This document shows, piece by piece, positions 38,988-47,680 of a DNA stretch of 50,490 bases (position 1 is its first letter; each line of letters starts with the position of its first letter). The notes under the pieces were generated by a model. That model ran no database searches. It saw only the letters and a list, made by a program, of their open reading frames with translations, and was not told the DNA's origin. Position numbers and translations under genes: made by a program. The DNA comes from Telmatospirillum sp. GTDB lineage: Bacteria; Pseudomonadota; Alphaproteobacteria; Rhodospirillales; Magnetospirillaceae. The stretch covers positions 1 to 50,490 of the forward strand of contig WASQ01000116.1 of NCBI GenBank assembly GCA_009712185.1, written 5' to 3'.

Positions 38988-40289
38988 TTGGCTGATCGGC
39001 GATCAGTTCTGAAATCCAGGTTCGGTGGCATCCCGGGAACCGTGCGCCGCATGTTCCCCGATCGCCAGATCCTCATCCGCGATCACGGAAAAATCCGGTG
39101 CTTTTCGCTGACCACCTTTCACCAGCTTTTAATGGTCGGGGTGATCGCGGGTTGCGCCCTTTGGGCCCTGTTAGCCACGGCGGCCTATTTCGATGGCGTG
39201 GCGGTCCTGGCGTCGAAGGACGACGAGATCGCCCAGCGATCCGCCGAGTTGGACGGCGTCAGGGCAAATTACAAGGCGGCCTTCAATCGCCTGGATGAGT
39301 TCCAGACCGTGTTCTCAGGGATCACCTGCGAGATCTCCGACATCCAGGACAGCCTGCTGAAGCTGACGGAACGCAATGTCGCCAGCGGAAAGCGCGGCAC
39401 TGCCGCGCCGCCCATGCCGCGACTCGACCCCGACGCCAGCGGATGCCGCGGCCGGACGGGGGATCCGGCATCGCTTGCAGCCACGACACCGTCCGACATC
39501 TCCGCCAAGGCGTCCGCCGGCACCGACCAGGAGAAGCTGCGCCTCCGCGTGGCGCATCTCGAGGAGGAACTGGCGCGCCTCAAGGCCAGCCATGGCGCTT
39601 TCCTGGAGCAGACCGCCGGCATCGCCGCCATCCGGATCAACGAACTGGAACGCGCCCTGACCGCCGTCGGGGTCGACAGCAAGGCCCTTGGGGAAGTCGA
39701 CCGGCGCAAGCGCAAGTCGGACGACGAACGCCCGACCGTTTCCTATGGCCGGGGCGGCCCCTTCATCGCGGCCCGGAATGGTGCCCGTGATTTGCCGCCC
39801 GACGGGTTCAATCCGGTCGCCCTGTTCAACACCCACGCCGACCGTCTGGACAATCTGACAGCGGCGATCAAGACGCTGCCGCTGGGCGAACCTCTTGCCG
39901 ACTATGAAGTGACCAGTCCGTTTGGTGCCCGCAATGACCCCCTGAACGGTCTGACCGGCATCCATGAGGGCGTCGACATGGGCGCTCCGGCAGGGACTCC
40001 GGTCCTGGCCACCGGCGAGGGGCAGGTGGTTTACGCCGCCTGGCGCGACCGTTATGGCATGGCGGTGGAAATCGAACATGGCCTGGGTCTGCGGACCCGG
40101 TATGCGCATCTCGCGAAGGTGCTGGTGACCGTGGGACAGCAGGTGTCGCGAGGTACGCCGGTGGGGCTTGTCGGCGCCACCGGCCGCACCACCGGCCCGC
40201 ATCTGCACTACGAAGTGCGCATGTCCGATCAACCGACCAATCCGATGAAATTCATCACGGCAGGGCAAAATGTTCTCAAAGGGCAATAA
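38988..40289 (+). CDS. M23 family metallopeptidase with N-terminal anchor (LmdC-like)
   Basis: 433-aa putative peptidoglycan hydrolase. One inner-membrane anchor at about residues 45-70 (LLMVGVIAGCALWALLATAA), a coiled-coil-prone stretch (KDDEIAQRSAELDGVRANYK and KLRLRVAHLEEELARLKASH), then an M23 domain with metal ligands in GIHEGVDMGAPAGTPV and HLHYEV. Start TTG 38988 has a GGGGGG-type purine tract upstream; an internal ATG at 39051 is possible. It overlaps the bactofilin gene by 20 bp, matching the LmdC-bactofilin pair that shapes cells in alphaproteobacteria. Confidence 0.88.
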   Translation: MADRRSVLKSRFGGIPGTVRRMFPDRQILIRDHGKIRCFSLTTFHQLLMVGVIAGCALWALLATAAYFDGVAVLASKDDEIAQRSAELDGVRANYKAAFNRLDEFQTVFSGITCEISDIQDSLLKLTERNVASGKRGTAAPPMPRLDPDASGCRGRTGDPASLAATTPSDISAKASAGTDQEKLRLRVAHLEEELARLKASHGAFLEQTAGIAAIRINELERALTAVGVDSKALGEVDRRKRKSDDERPTVSYGRGGPFIAARNGARDLPPDGFNPVALFNTHADRLDNLTAAIKTLPLGEPLADYEVTSPFGARNDPLNGLTGIHEGVDMGAPAGTPVLATGEGQVVYAAWRDRYGMAVEIEHGLGLRTRYAHLAKVLVTVGQQVSRGTPVGLVGATGRTTGPHLHYEVRMSDQPTNPMKFITAGQNVLKGQ

Positions 40290-40728
40290 AACGTCTGCCC
40301 GGCGCGCGGCGCCGTCGATCATCGGTGCCGATTGCGCCTTCAAGGGCGACATCGACAGTCAGGGGGAAGTCCAGGTGGACGGACGCCTGGACGGTGACAT
40401 CCGATGCATGACGCTGATCGTGGGCGAGCACGGATCCGTTACCGGCGAGATCAATGCGACCATGGTCAGTATCCTGGGCAGTGTCACCGGACAGATCACG
40501 GCCCAGACTGTGACGCTTGCGAAAACGGCGAGAATCCTCGGCGATATCGCCCATGACAGCCTCGCCGTCGAGGTCGGGGCTTTCGTCGAAGGCCGGTTCA
40601 ACCGTCTGCCGGCGGATGGCGCCGCCGCCAGTGGCGGAGAGCCCCCGGCCGCCCTTCTCCCGCCCTCGGAGGCAGACGCCGGCGACACCCGGGTGAAATC
40701 CAAGAAAATCGCCCTTCTCGGCGGCTGA
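40270..40728 (+). CDS. Bactofilin (polymer-forming cytoskeletal protein)
   Basis: 152-aa beta-helix protein that polymerises without nucleotide on the membrane. Repeats such as GDIDSQGEVQVDGRLDGDIRC, VTGEINATMVSILGSVTGQI and ARILGDIAHDSLAVEVGAFVEGRF fit the bactofilin core, with short disordered ends. It begins inside the M23 gene and is co-expressed with it. Expected role is positioning the M23 hydrolase for local cell-wall growth. Confidence 0.93.
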   Translation: MFSKGNKTSARRAAPSIIGADCAFKGDIDSQGEVQVDGRLDGDIRCMTLIVGEHGSVTGEINATMVSILGSVTGQITAQTVTLAKTARILGDIAHDSLAVEVGAFVEGRFNRLPADGAAASGGEPPAALLPPSEADAGDTRVKSKKIALLGG

Positions 40729-41141
40729 CGGGCTGCGGTGATGTCCTGACACGGCCGTCTGTGTGCCGCCGGCACGGACTTTGTCCGGCCCAGGCAAGCA
40801 GGCGCCGCAGATAACATGGTATGTGCCGCCCGATACCGGCCTTCGGCGTGTCACAATCCTGTTATGACATCTTGATCTGTGAAAATTGAAACGATATTGA
40901 TCCCTTCCGGGAGCATCGGATCCCGGGAACCTGTCCGCGCGCGTCGTCACGACCCGCTGGCACCCCTGTTCCCCAAGGCCATTTCCTGGCGGAAACCCGT
41001 ACTCCTGGCGCGCCATATTTTGGTAAACAGACTTTACCAATGAAATTGTTGTGGTAAAATATGAAGCGTGGGCATTGGACTCAATCAGGCTGGCGGAGCC
41101 ACAGGGGAGGTTCTCCACAACCCGTTTTATGGGAAAATGTA
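40729..41141. other. Intergenic region upstream of the GntR gene
   Basis: 413 bp. AT-rich around 40855-40905 and 41010-41060. Contains the TTGGTAAA-N5-TTTACCAA operator candidate at 41020-41040 and a further GTGGTAAAA half-site near 41050. No gene seen. Confidence 0.5.
41020..41040. promoter_or_regulatory. GntR operator candidate TTGGTAAA-N5-TTTACCAA
   Basis: Perfect 8-bp arms, spacer CAGAC. The same GGTAAA-N5-TTTACC core recurs upstream of lutA (42752). It sits just before the GntR/FCD gene, so autoregulation is likely. Confidence 0.62.
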
Positions 41142-41981
41142 GTGTCACGAGATCGAATTAGACCGGCAAAGCTGGCAGAGGCCATTGCGGCGCATCTGGA
41201 ATCCCTGATTCTGGAGGGATCCCTGCGGCCCGGAGACCGGTTGCTGGCGGAACGCGATCTGGCTCAGAGGCTCGACGTCTCCCGTCCGTCCCTGCGCGAG
41301 GCCCTGGACCTGCTGGAACAGCGCGGCCTGCTGAAAAGTGGTCGCAGCGGCACCTACGTTCCCCGCCTTCTCGGCGAGGAATTCAGCGTCCCGCTGCTGG
41401 AAATGCTGGAAACCAACCAGCCCATGTCCACTTACGACTATCTGGAATTCCGCGGCACCGTCGAGGGAACCGCCGCCTATTACGCCGCCCTCCGCGCCAG
41501 CGACATCGACCGCGAGATGGTGCACAGCCATTTCCTGGCGATCGAGGCCGCCCACCAGGAAAGCGACATCGCCCCGGACAGCGACCGTGAAGCCGACGTG
41601 GACACGGCCTTCCACCTGTCGATCTACGAGGCCAGCCATAACATCATGATGCTGCATGTGATGAGCAGCCTTGCCGATGTCCTGCACCGCGACGTCCTTT
41701 ACAACCGCAGCAAGCTCTATACGCGAAAAGGTGTCCGCGGTCTGCTTCTCGACCAGCACCGGGCCGTTCACGACGCGATCATGAGCGGCGACGCCGAGGC
41801 CGCGCGGACGGCGGCGGAGTCCCATGTCATCTTCACGAAGGCGGCGCTGCACGAGATCGACAAATCCGACAGCCGTCTTGAAAAATCGCTGCGCAGGATC
41901 ATTTCCAGCCACCCGGGCGACACCGAGGCCGACGCGGAGATGTCCGCGTCCGGTCCCGACGAACACTCCGTGCTCGGCTGA
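41142..41981 (+). CDS. GntR family regulator, FadR/FCD subfamily
   Basis: 279-aa regulator. N-terminal winged HTH (about residues 5-72: IAAHLESLILEGSLRPGDRLLAERDLAQRLDVSRPSLREALDLLEQRGLL) and a C-terminal FCD domain (about 95-235) with metal ligands Asp/His in EADVDTAFHLSIYEASHN, His in DQHRAVHDAI and His in AESHVIF. GTG 41142 fits GGGAAA upstream; ATG 41061 would lie close to the operator. It is LldR/PdhR-like by architecture and sits before an FCD-only paralogue and lutABC, implying lactate or a related acid as effector. The start is not certain. Confidence 0.88.
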   Translation: MSRDRIRPAKLAEAIAAHLESLILEGSLRPGDRLLAERDLAQRLDVSRPSLREALDLLEQRGLLKSGRSGTYVPRLLGEEFSVPLLEMLETNQPMSTYDYLEFRGTVEGTAAYYAALRASDIDREMVHSHFLAIEAAHQESDIAPDSDREADVDTAFHLSIYEASHNIMMLHVMSSLADVLHRDVLYNRSKLYTRKGVRGLLLDQHRAVHDAIMSGDAEAARTAAESHVIFTKAALHEIDKSDSRLEKSLRRIISSHPGDTEADAEMSASGPDEHSVLG

Positions 41982-42051
41982 CCGGCGCCGGGCTCACGCG
42001 ACAGGCGAAACCGCGCCGGGACGGCCCGGCAGCAAAGGACCCGAAAGCACC

Positions 42052-42636
42052 ATGTCCCTCGAAACACCCACCAGCCCGGACGTCAAAAGCGCCGATGTGC
42101 CGCTTGCCGTTCTTTTGAAATCCCATCCGGAAACCGCTTTCGATTATCTGGAATTCCGGTTCATCGCCGCCGGCATGTCGGCCCAGATGGCCGCCGAACG
42201 GGCGACCGAGAAGGAACGCGCCCATATCACCCGGGCTTTCGAGACGGTTGCCGCGGCCGCCGAGGGCACGGACATCATGGCCGAACAGGAGGCGGACCGG
42301 GAGTTCCATCTGTCCATCTATGCCGCGTCCCATAACGCGGTGATGGAACATGTGATGCGCAACATCTTTGTGATGCTGCACCAGGACGTCTTCTACGATC
42401 GCGCGAAATTTCATGGCCGCGACGGTGTCCGCGAACTTTTGATGCGCCAGCACAAGGCCATCTACGACGCCATCATGGCGCGCGACCCGGATCGCGCGCG
42501 CAAGGCCGCAGAAAATCACGTCCTTTACATTCGCGACACCCTTCAGGAAAGCCTGATCGCCGAACAGAGATCGGCGGTGGCGCAGCGTCGCCGCGGCCGG
42601 GCCAATCTGGTACAGTTGGGAGACAGCGAGGGATAG
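42052..42636 (+). CDS. Stand-alone FCD domain protein lacking HTH
   Basis: 194-aa protein made of the FCD ligand domain only. It is a clear paralogue of the preceding regulator: DYLEFR, ADREFHLSIYAASHN, MLHQDVFYDRAKFHGRDGVRELLMRQHKAIYDAIM all align with it. Metal ligands Asp82, His86, His134 and His156 are kept. The N-terminal 25 residues are unrelated to a winged HTH, and only 70 bp separate it from the upstream stop, so no DNA-binding domain has been missed. AAAGGA lies upstream of the ATG. It may heterodimerise with the full regulator to modulate it, or buffer the ligand. Confidence 0.85.
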   Translation: MSLETPTSPDVKSADVPLAVLLKSHPETAFDYLEFRFIAAGMSAQMAAERATEKERAHITRAFETVAAAAEGTDIMAEQEADREFHLSIYAASHNAVMEHVMRNIFVMLHQDVFYDRAKFHGRDGVRELLMRQHKAIYDAIMARDPDRARKAAENHVLYIRDTLQESLIAEQRSAVAQRRRGRANLVQLGDSEG

Positions 42637-42971
42637 GCGGAGACATCGGTACAGAACCATCTCACCGGCCGCCGGGCGGGCCGGATTGCACCACCCGCCG
42701 GAATGCGGCAAACGGGCCGACCCCGTCACCGACCGATCCCCACTCCCAATCGGTAAATTTTTTTTACCACTTTACATGTATGGTAAAAAGATGTAGCCGA
42801 TTAGGGGAGCGATGTGGATCAGGCTGAGCGTCCGTCACCCGGACGCGCGGACAAGTTGATCCACGGACTCCTTGAATTGTGCTGACAATCAGGCGGATGG
42901 CCGGGGGCTGTCTGTCGGATCGCCGCCACTAGCGCAGAGCAGAGCCCGTCCAAGATCGAAGGTGAACACCC
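42637..42971. other. lutA upstream region
   Basis: 335 bp. Contains the operator candidate at 42752-42787. No gene seen; AAGGTGA is just before lutA. Confidence 0.5.
42752..42787. promoter_or_regulatory. Operator candidates upstream of lutA
   Basis: GGTAAA-N5-TTTACC (42752-42768) has the spacing of the site upstream of the GntR gene. A second, looser pair TTTAC-N7-GTAAA follows (42771-42787). Likely binding sites for the GntR/FCD protein controlling lutABC. Confidence 0.6.
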
Positions 42972-43736
42972 ATGAGCAATAGTCCTCTGCCGGGTCGCCC
43001 ACAGACCGTCTACTACTTCCCGACCTGTCTGGTCGATTTGTTCTATCCCGAAGCCGGCATGGCGGGGATAGAGCTGTTGCAGCGCGCCGGGACGAAGGTC
43101 GTGATGCCCGGCCGCCAAAGCTGTTGCGGACAGCCCGCCCGCAACTGCGGATATTACGAGGAGGCGCGTGCCGTCGCCCGTACCCAGTTGGCCGCATTTC
43201 CCAACGACTGGCCGATCGTCGTCCCGTCCGGCTCGTGCGCCGGCATGATGAAGAAGCACTATCCCGAGTTGTTCGCCGGCATGCCGGAGCTGCCGAAGAT
43301 CCAGGCCTTCTGCGACCGCGTCTTCGAACTGACCTGGTTCCTGGTCCATGTGATGGACATCAAGCTGGTCGACAAGGGGGAACCGGTGAAGGTCACCTGG
43401 CACGGCTCCTGCCACTCCATGCGCGAGATGGGCGTGGTCGAGGAACCGAAGCAGCTTCTTCGCAGCCTCTCCAACGTTACCCTGGTCGAAGCCGACTATG
43501 AAAAGGAATGCTGCGGTTTCGGCGGCACCTTCTCGGTCCGTCTGCCGGAAATCTCCGGCGCCATGGTGACCGACAAGGTCAACAATATCGTCGCCACCGG
43601 AGCCACGGAGGTGGTGTCCGGCGACATGGGCTGCATGATGAATATCTCCGGCGCGATGAAGAAAAAGAGAGCCCCGGTGAAGGGCCGCCATATCGCCGAA
43701 TTCCTGCTCGAGCGCATCGGAAAGGGAGACGCGTGA
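42972..43736 (+). CDS. lutA: Lactate utilisation protein A (Fe-S protein)
   Basis: 254-aa CCG-domain protein of the LutABC L-lactate dehydrogenase complex (LldE-type). Two CCG motifs are visible, SCCGQPARNCGYYEEA near residue 51 and CCGFGGTFSVRLPE near 180, which may hold Fe-S clusters or a disulfide relay. AAGGTGA precedes the ATG. TGATG overlap with lutB shows coupling. Cytoplasmic, oxidises L-lactate to pyruvate with LutB and LutC. Confidence 0.95.
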   Translation: MSNSPLPGRPQTVYYFPTCLVDLFYPEAGMAGIELLQRAGTKVVMPGRQSCCGQPARNCGYYEEARAVARTQLAAFPNDWPIVVPSGSCAGMMKKHYPELFAGMPELPKIQAFCDRVFELTWFLVHVMDIKLVDKGEPVKVTWHGSCHSMREMGVVEEPKQLLRSLSNVTLVEADYEKECCGFGGTFSVRLPEISGAMVTDKVNNIVATGATEVVSGDMGCMMNISGAMKKKRAPVKGRHIAEFLLERIGKGDA

Positions 43737-45163
43737 TGCCTGAACTCAGCCACGATTTCGAGCATGCCGCCGTAAAGGCGCTCGGCAATCAGCAGCTTCG
43801 CACCAACTTCCGCCGGGTCATGACCGGCCTCATCAACAAGCGTGCCGCGCAGTTCCCCGACTATGACGAGCTTCAGGCGCTGCGCGCCCGGGGCGCGGCG
43901 ATCAAGGACCGGGCGCTTGCCAAGCTTCCGGACCTGCTGGTTCAACTTGAACAGAACCTGATCGCCAACGGCTTCCACGTCCATTGGGCGGAAACGGTCG
44001 AGGAAGGCAACCGGATCATTCTCGACATCCTGAAAAAGGCCAACGCCCGCTCGGTCATCAAGGGCAAGTCGATGGTGTCCGAGGAAATGCACTTCAACCA
44101 TTTCCTCGAGGAAAACGGGATCAAGGCCCTGGAATCGGACCTTGGCGAATACATCATCCAGTTGGCCGGCGAGGGCCCCTCGCACATCGTCATGCCGGCG
44201 ATCCACAAGAACAAGGATGAGATCGGACGCCTGTTCGAGGAAAAGATCGAAGGCCAGAAATACACGGAGGATCCGGACGAGCTGACGGCCGCGGCGCGGC
44301 GCGTCCTGCGCCAGCTTTTCGCCAACGCCGACTGCGGCTTTTCGGGTGTCAACTTCGCCGCCGCCGACACCGGGTCGCTGGTGCTGATCTCGAACGAGGG
44401 CAACGGGCGCATGTCGACCCATCTGCCGTCGATGCATATCGCCCTCATGGGGGTCGAAAAGGTGATCGAGAGGCTGGAGGACGTCGGCCCGCTGATCAGT
44501 CTGGCCTGCCGGTCGGCGACCGGACAGCCGATCACGACCTATGTCAACGTTATCAGCGGACCGCGCAAAGGCGACGAGAAGGACGGCCCGAAAGAGGTCC
44601 ATCTGGTCCTGCTCGACAATGGCCGCACCAAGATCTACCGGGATCCGGAACTGCGCCAGGGGCTGCGCTGCATCCGTTGCGCCGCCTGCATGAACCACTG
44701 CCCGGTCTACACCCGGATCGGCGGGCACGCCTATCAGTACACCTATCCGGGCCCGATCGGCGAAATCCTGAACCCGCAGATGCAGGGCATCGAGAAGGCG
44801 GGCGACGTGCTGCACGCCTCGTCGCTTTGCGGACGCTGTTCCGAGGTCTGCCCGGTCAAGATTCCCCTGGCGGAACTGATCGTGCGGCTGCGCCGCGAAG
44901 CCATCCGGCCGACCGGCGATACCGTCAAGGGGGGCGGGTCTCGCAAAAGTCAGGTGGAAAATGTGATCTGGTTCGGCTGGAAAAGCATGTATGCGTCGCC
45001 GACCCTCTATCGCTGGGGCACCTGGTGGCTGCGCAAGATCGGCAATCTGCTGCCCGAAGGGATCCCGCTGCTGAAGCAGTGGACTTCGGTCCGCAGCAAA
45101 CCTCAGTTCGCATCCCGTTCCATCTATGATCTGGCTCGTGAAAGGGGCATTCGCGATGAGTAA
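43736..45163 (+). CDS. lutB: Lactate utilisation protein B (Fe-S protein)
   Basis: 475-aa iron-sulfur subunit of the lactate dehydrogenase complex. N-terminal DUF162/LUD domain (SVIKGKSMVSEEMHFNHFLEENGIKALESDLGEYIIQL), then two 4Fe-4S sets CIRCAACMNHCPVY (about residue 312) and CGRCSEVCPVKIP (about 365), and the C-terminal tail. ATG 43736 overlaps the lutA stop by one base. Normal length and order. Confidence 0.96.
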   Translation: MPELSHDFEHAAVKALGNQQLRTNFRRVMTGLINKRAAQFPDYDELQALRARGAAIKDRALAKLPDLLVQLEQNLIANGFHVHWAETVEEGNRIILDILKKANARSVIKGKSMVSEEMHFNHFLEENGIKALESDLGEYIIQLAGEGPSHIVMPAIHKNKDEIGRLFEEKIEGQKYTEDPDELTAAARRVLRQLFANADCGFSGVNFAAADTGSLVLISNEGNGRMSTHLPSMHIALMGVEKVIERLEDVGPLISLACRSATGQPITTYVNVISGPRKGDEKDGPKEVHLVLLDNGRTKIYRDPELRQGLRCIRCAACMNHCPVYTRIGGHAYQYTYPGPIGEILNPQMQGIEKAGDVLHASSLCGRCSEVCPVKIPLAELIVRLRREAIRPTGDTVKGGGSRKSQVENVIWFGWKSMYASPTLYRWGTWWLRKIGNLLPEGIPLLKQWTSVRSKPQFASRSIYDLARERGIRDE

Positions 45164-45806
45164 CGCCCGTGCTGCCATCCTGGACCGCCTGCGCAAGGCC
45201 CCGAAGAAACCCGTCCCCGACCTTCCGTCGTGGAAACCCTACGCCACGACGACGGAACCCGCCTTTGAGCGCTTCCGCCGTCTGATGACGGCCGTCAAAG
45301 GGCAGATCGTCGAGACGACCCGCGCCGATCTGGCCCGGACCATCCGCGAGGTCCTGGCCGAAAAGCAGGCCGCCAACCTGCTCTATGCGCCCAATACCGC
45401 CATCGGCAAAGCACTGGACGCGGCCTGGGCGACGGAGCCCGGCCCGCAACTGGTTGCCTACGACAAGCCGATCGAGGAGATGAAGGCGATCATCGTCAAC
45501 AACATCGACGCCGGCATCACCAGCACCATGGGCGCCATCGCCGACACCGGGTCGCTGATCGTCTGGCCCTCCGTCGACGAGCCCCGGCTGATGTCTCTGG
45601 TGCCGCCGCTTCACATCGCCGTTCTCGAAACCTCGAAGATCTTCGATTCCTTCACCGAGGCGGTGGCGAAGCTCGGCTGGAACAAGAAGCCGCCGGGGAA
45701 CAGCCTGCTGATTTCCGGTCCCTCCAAGACCGCCGACATCGAAGGCATCCTCTGCTTCGGGGTGCATGGTCCGAAGCAATTGGTGATAATCGCCATCACC
45801 GACTGA
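45156..45806 (+). CDS. lutC: Lactate utilisation protein C
   Basis: 216-aa LUD-domain subunit. N-terminal MSNARAAILDRLRKA, then GMAIADTGSLIVWPSVDEPRLMSLVPPLHIAV-type segment and GPSKTADIEGILCFGVHGPKQLVII, the family C-terminus. ATG 45156 overlaps the lutB stop by 8 bp. Completes lutABC. Confidence 0.95.
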   Translation: MSNARAAILDRLRKAPKKPVPDLPSWKPYATTTEPAFERFRRLMTAVKGQIVETTRADLARTIREVLAEKQAANLLYAPNTAIGKALDAAWATEPGPQLVAYDKPIEEMKAIIVNNIDAGITSTMGAIADTGSLIVWPSVDEPRLMSLVPPLHIAVLETSKIFDSFTEAVAKLGWNKKPPGNSLLISGPSKTADIEGILCFGVHGPKQLVIIAITD

Positions 45807-45908
45807 CGGCCGGCGCGCTCCTGCCGCCCCTGGGATCTTTTCGCCCGAAGCCCCCCTCCATGATGATGGGACCCCTGCCCCGGGGGTGTTCCACAGGAAC
45901 GCAACACC

Positions 45909-46127
45909 ATGACCGATGGTTCCGATCAGACGCAGTCACGCAAGACCCTGTTGACGAAGACGCTGGGAATGGCCGTAGCCACCGCCCGGCAGGACGGCCT
46001 GTCCTGCCGCGACGCGTTCCTGGTGGTCTCGATGCTGGCCGCCGAACTTGCCGCCCAGGGCGTTCCCCCGGACGACCTCCAGGCGATGTCCACGCTGCTG
46101 ACCCGGATTGCCGGGCACCGGTCCTGA
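45909..46127 (+). CDS. Hypothetical protein, 72 aa
   Basis: Small soluble protein, helical, no family recognised. AGGAA lies upstream of the ATG. The final codons and stop lie in the first unit of the 28-bp tandem repeat. About 100 bp after lutC on the same strand; whether it belongs to the lut operon is unclear. Confidence 0.5.
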   Translation: MTDGSDQTQSRKTLLTKTLGMAVATARQDGLSCRDAFLVVSMLAAELAAQGVPPDDLQAMSTLLTRIAGHRS

Positions 46128-46204
46128 GGACAGATTCCGCTGCGCCGGGTCCTGAGGACAGATTCCGCTGCGCCGGGTCCTGAGGACAGATTCCGCTGCG
46201 CTCA
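46121..46204. repeat. 28-bp tandem repeat, three copies
   Basis: Unit of 28 bp containing the dyad TCCTGAGGA; copies at 46121-46148, 46149-46176 and 46177-46204, the last differing in its final bases. It fills the space between the stop of the 72-aa gene and the stop of the convergent MBL gene. Not a CRISPR, as there are no spacers. Confidence 0.85.
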
Positions 46205-47680
46205 GGCCGGACAGGATGCCGCCGGCGTGTCCCCGCACCGGCAGGCGCCGGGGATCATGACATCGACCGCGCCGAAGGGCATCTCGCATCCCACGCCCCG
46301 TTCCGCCGGCGACAGGGGCCGCGCGACATGCGCGAGTACCAGCTTGCGGGACCGGTCATAGCGGAAATCCTCGGCCGATCCGTGGATCAGGCCGCCGCCG
46401 ATATCGATCTTCTTGACGTCGGCTTCGGTCGCATAGTCCTCCACGACCTTGTCATAAAACGCGCGCGACAACCCGCCCGACCCGCCCGCGCCATCCACCA
46501 TGTCCCGAAGAACCTGCAAGGACACGATATCCGCGAAATGGGCATAGCTGCGATAGCGCCCCTGCCACATCGCGCGGAACAGCAATACGCTGGTTTCCAC
46601 CGGATGGGGAGACAGCAGGGCTTTGCCCTCAAGCCCGTCGACGTCGGTCCAGCGGTCGCAGGCAAGGTCGTTCCGATCGAACAGCCGCTGAACCTCGTCT
46701 TCCGGCCGGGCGCGCAATGCCGCCAGTTTTTTCATCACCGAAGCCCGGACCAACGGTGTGGCGAAATAGCGCAGGGGCTTTTCGCGGTCAAGCAAACTGA
46801 TCAACCCGGCGAAATGGTCGTCATGGCAATGGGTATGGAACAGACCGTCGATTTCATCGCGACCGATCCCCAACGCCTGGAGGCTGTAAAGGACGTTGGG
46901 ACCGGCATCGACCAGATAGACCTTGCCGTGGAAAATGACGACGCTTGCCATGCTGGGGCGGTCTGGGTCCCACCCGTCGCCACCGCCGGAATGGACCACC
47001 GAGAAACAGTCCCTCTCGATTTTCCGCAGTCCCAACGAATAGGGTGGCGGGCAGCCTTCACCGGGTGCAATGGACAGGTCCACCTCGACACGCCCGCCAT
47101 TGTGCCGGAATTCGAACCGGTTCGGCTCCAGCCGCCGCAGCGCCACCCCGCCGCGGAGGATCACGGGCCGCGCCCCCAGTTCGCGCGCGTCCAGAAGTTC
47201 TCTGGGATGCCGGATGCGGCCGAAAGCGAAATGCAGTTTGCAGGCCATGAGGTCCCGGGCGAGATCCGGGGAGACCCCGGCGCCGATCAGTTCGCGGTCG
47301 GACGACAGGCCATAGTTGCCGCGATGAATATACTGAAGCTGCGATGCCACATGGTCGGCGCGTCCGATCAGCAGCGGGCGGCGGCCGGAATTGTTGGGAT
47401 GGCCGGGCAGAAAGGTTCCCTGGCGATAGAGCATCTGCAGCACCGGAAATTCCGCCAGATTGCAAAAGACCCCGTTTTGCATTGCCACGTCCGACAGAAG
47501 GATGGCGTTGGGTCCCGTCTCGAACAGGACGCCGTCGCGGCGGACCTCGGAAATCATGCCCTGGTGCATGAGATGCTTCACGGCATCGCCGGGACAGCCG
47601 CACAGGACCCTGAGGTCGGCATCAGGGGCTTCGACCCAGACGATCCCCGGGGCCACGGCGATTTTTCTCAATTCCGCCAT
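46202..47680 (-). CDS. MBL-fold metallo-hydrolase with uncharacterised N-terminal domain
   Basis: 492-aa protein. The C-terminal half has the metallo-beta-lactamase signature THCHDDH (His284, His286, Asp288, His289) preceded by VVIFHGKVYLVDAGPNV, with further ligand candidates in SPHPVETSVLLF and LIHGSAEDF. The first ~200 residues are a domain I do not recognise (PGIVWVEAPDADLRVLCGCPGDAVKHLMHQG at its start). AGGAG lies before ATG 47680. Unusually long for the fold. Hydrolase substrate unknown; it stands alone at this locus. Confidence 0.78.
   Translation of the reverse strand: MAELRKIAVAPGIVWVEAPDADLRVLCGCPGDAVKHLMHQGMISEVRRDGVLFETGPNAILLSDVAMQNGVFCNLAEFPVLQMLYRQGTFLPGHPNNSGRRPLLIGRADHVASQLQYIHRGNYGLSSDRELIGAGVSPDLARDLMACKLHFAFGRIRHPRELLDARELGARPVILRGGVALRRLEPNRFEFRHNGGRVEVDLSIAPGEGCPPPYSLGLRKIERDCFSVVHSGGGDGWDPDRPSMASVVIFHGKVYLVDAGPNVLYSLQALGIGRDEIDGLFHTHCHDDHFAGLISLLDREKPLRYFATPLVRASVMKKLAALRARPEDEVQRLFDRNDLACDRWTDVDGLEGKALLSPHPVETSVLLFRAMWQGRYRSYAHFADIVSLQVLRDMVDGAGGSGGLSRAFYDKVVEDYATEADVKKIDIGGGLIHGSAEDFRYDRSRKLVLAHVARPLSPAERGVGCEMPFGAVDVMIPGACRCGDTPAASCPA

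Noticed and set aside
46121-46204. Possible CRISPR array
   Set aside because: Three direct units abut with no spacers, and no cas genes are nearby.
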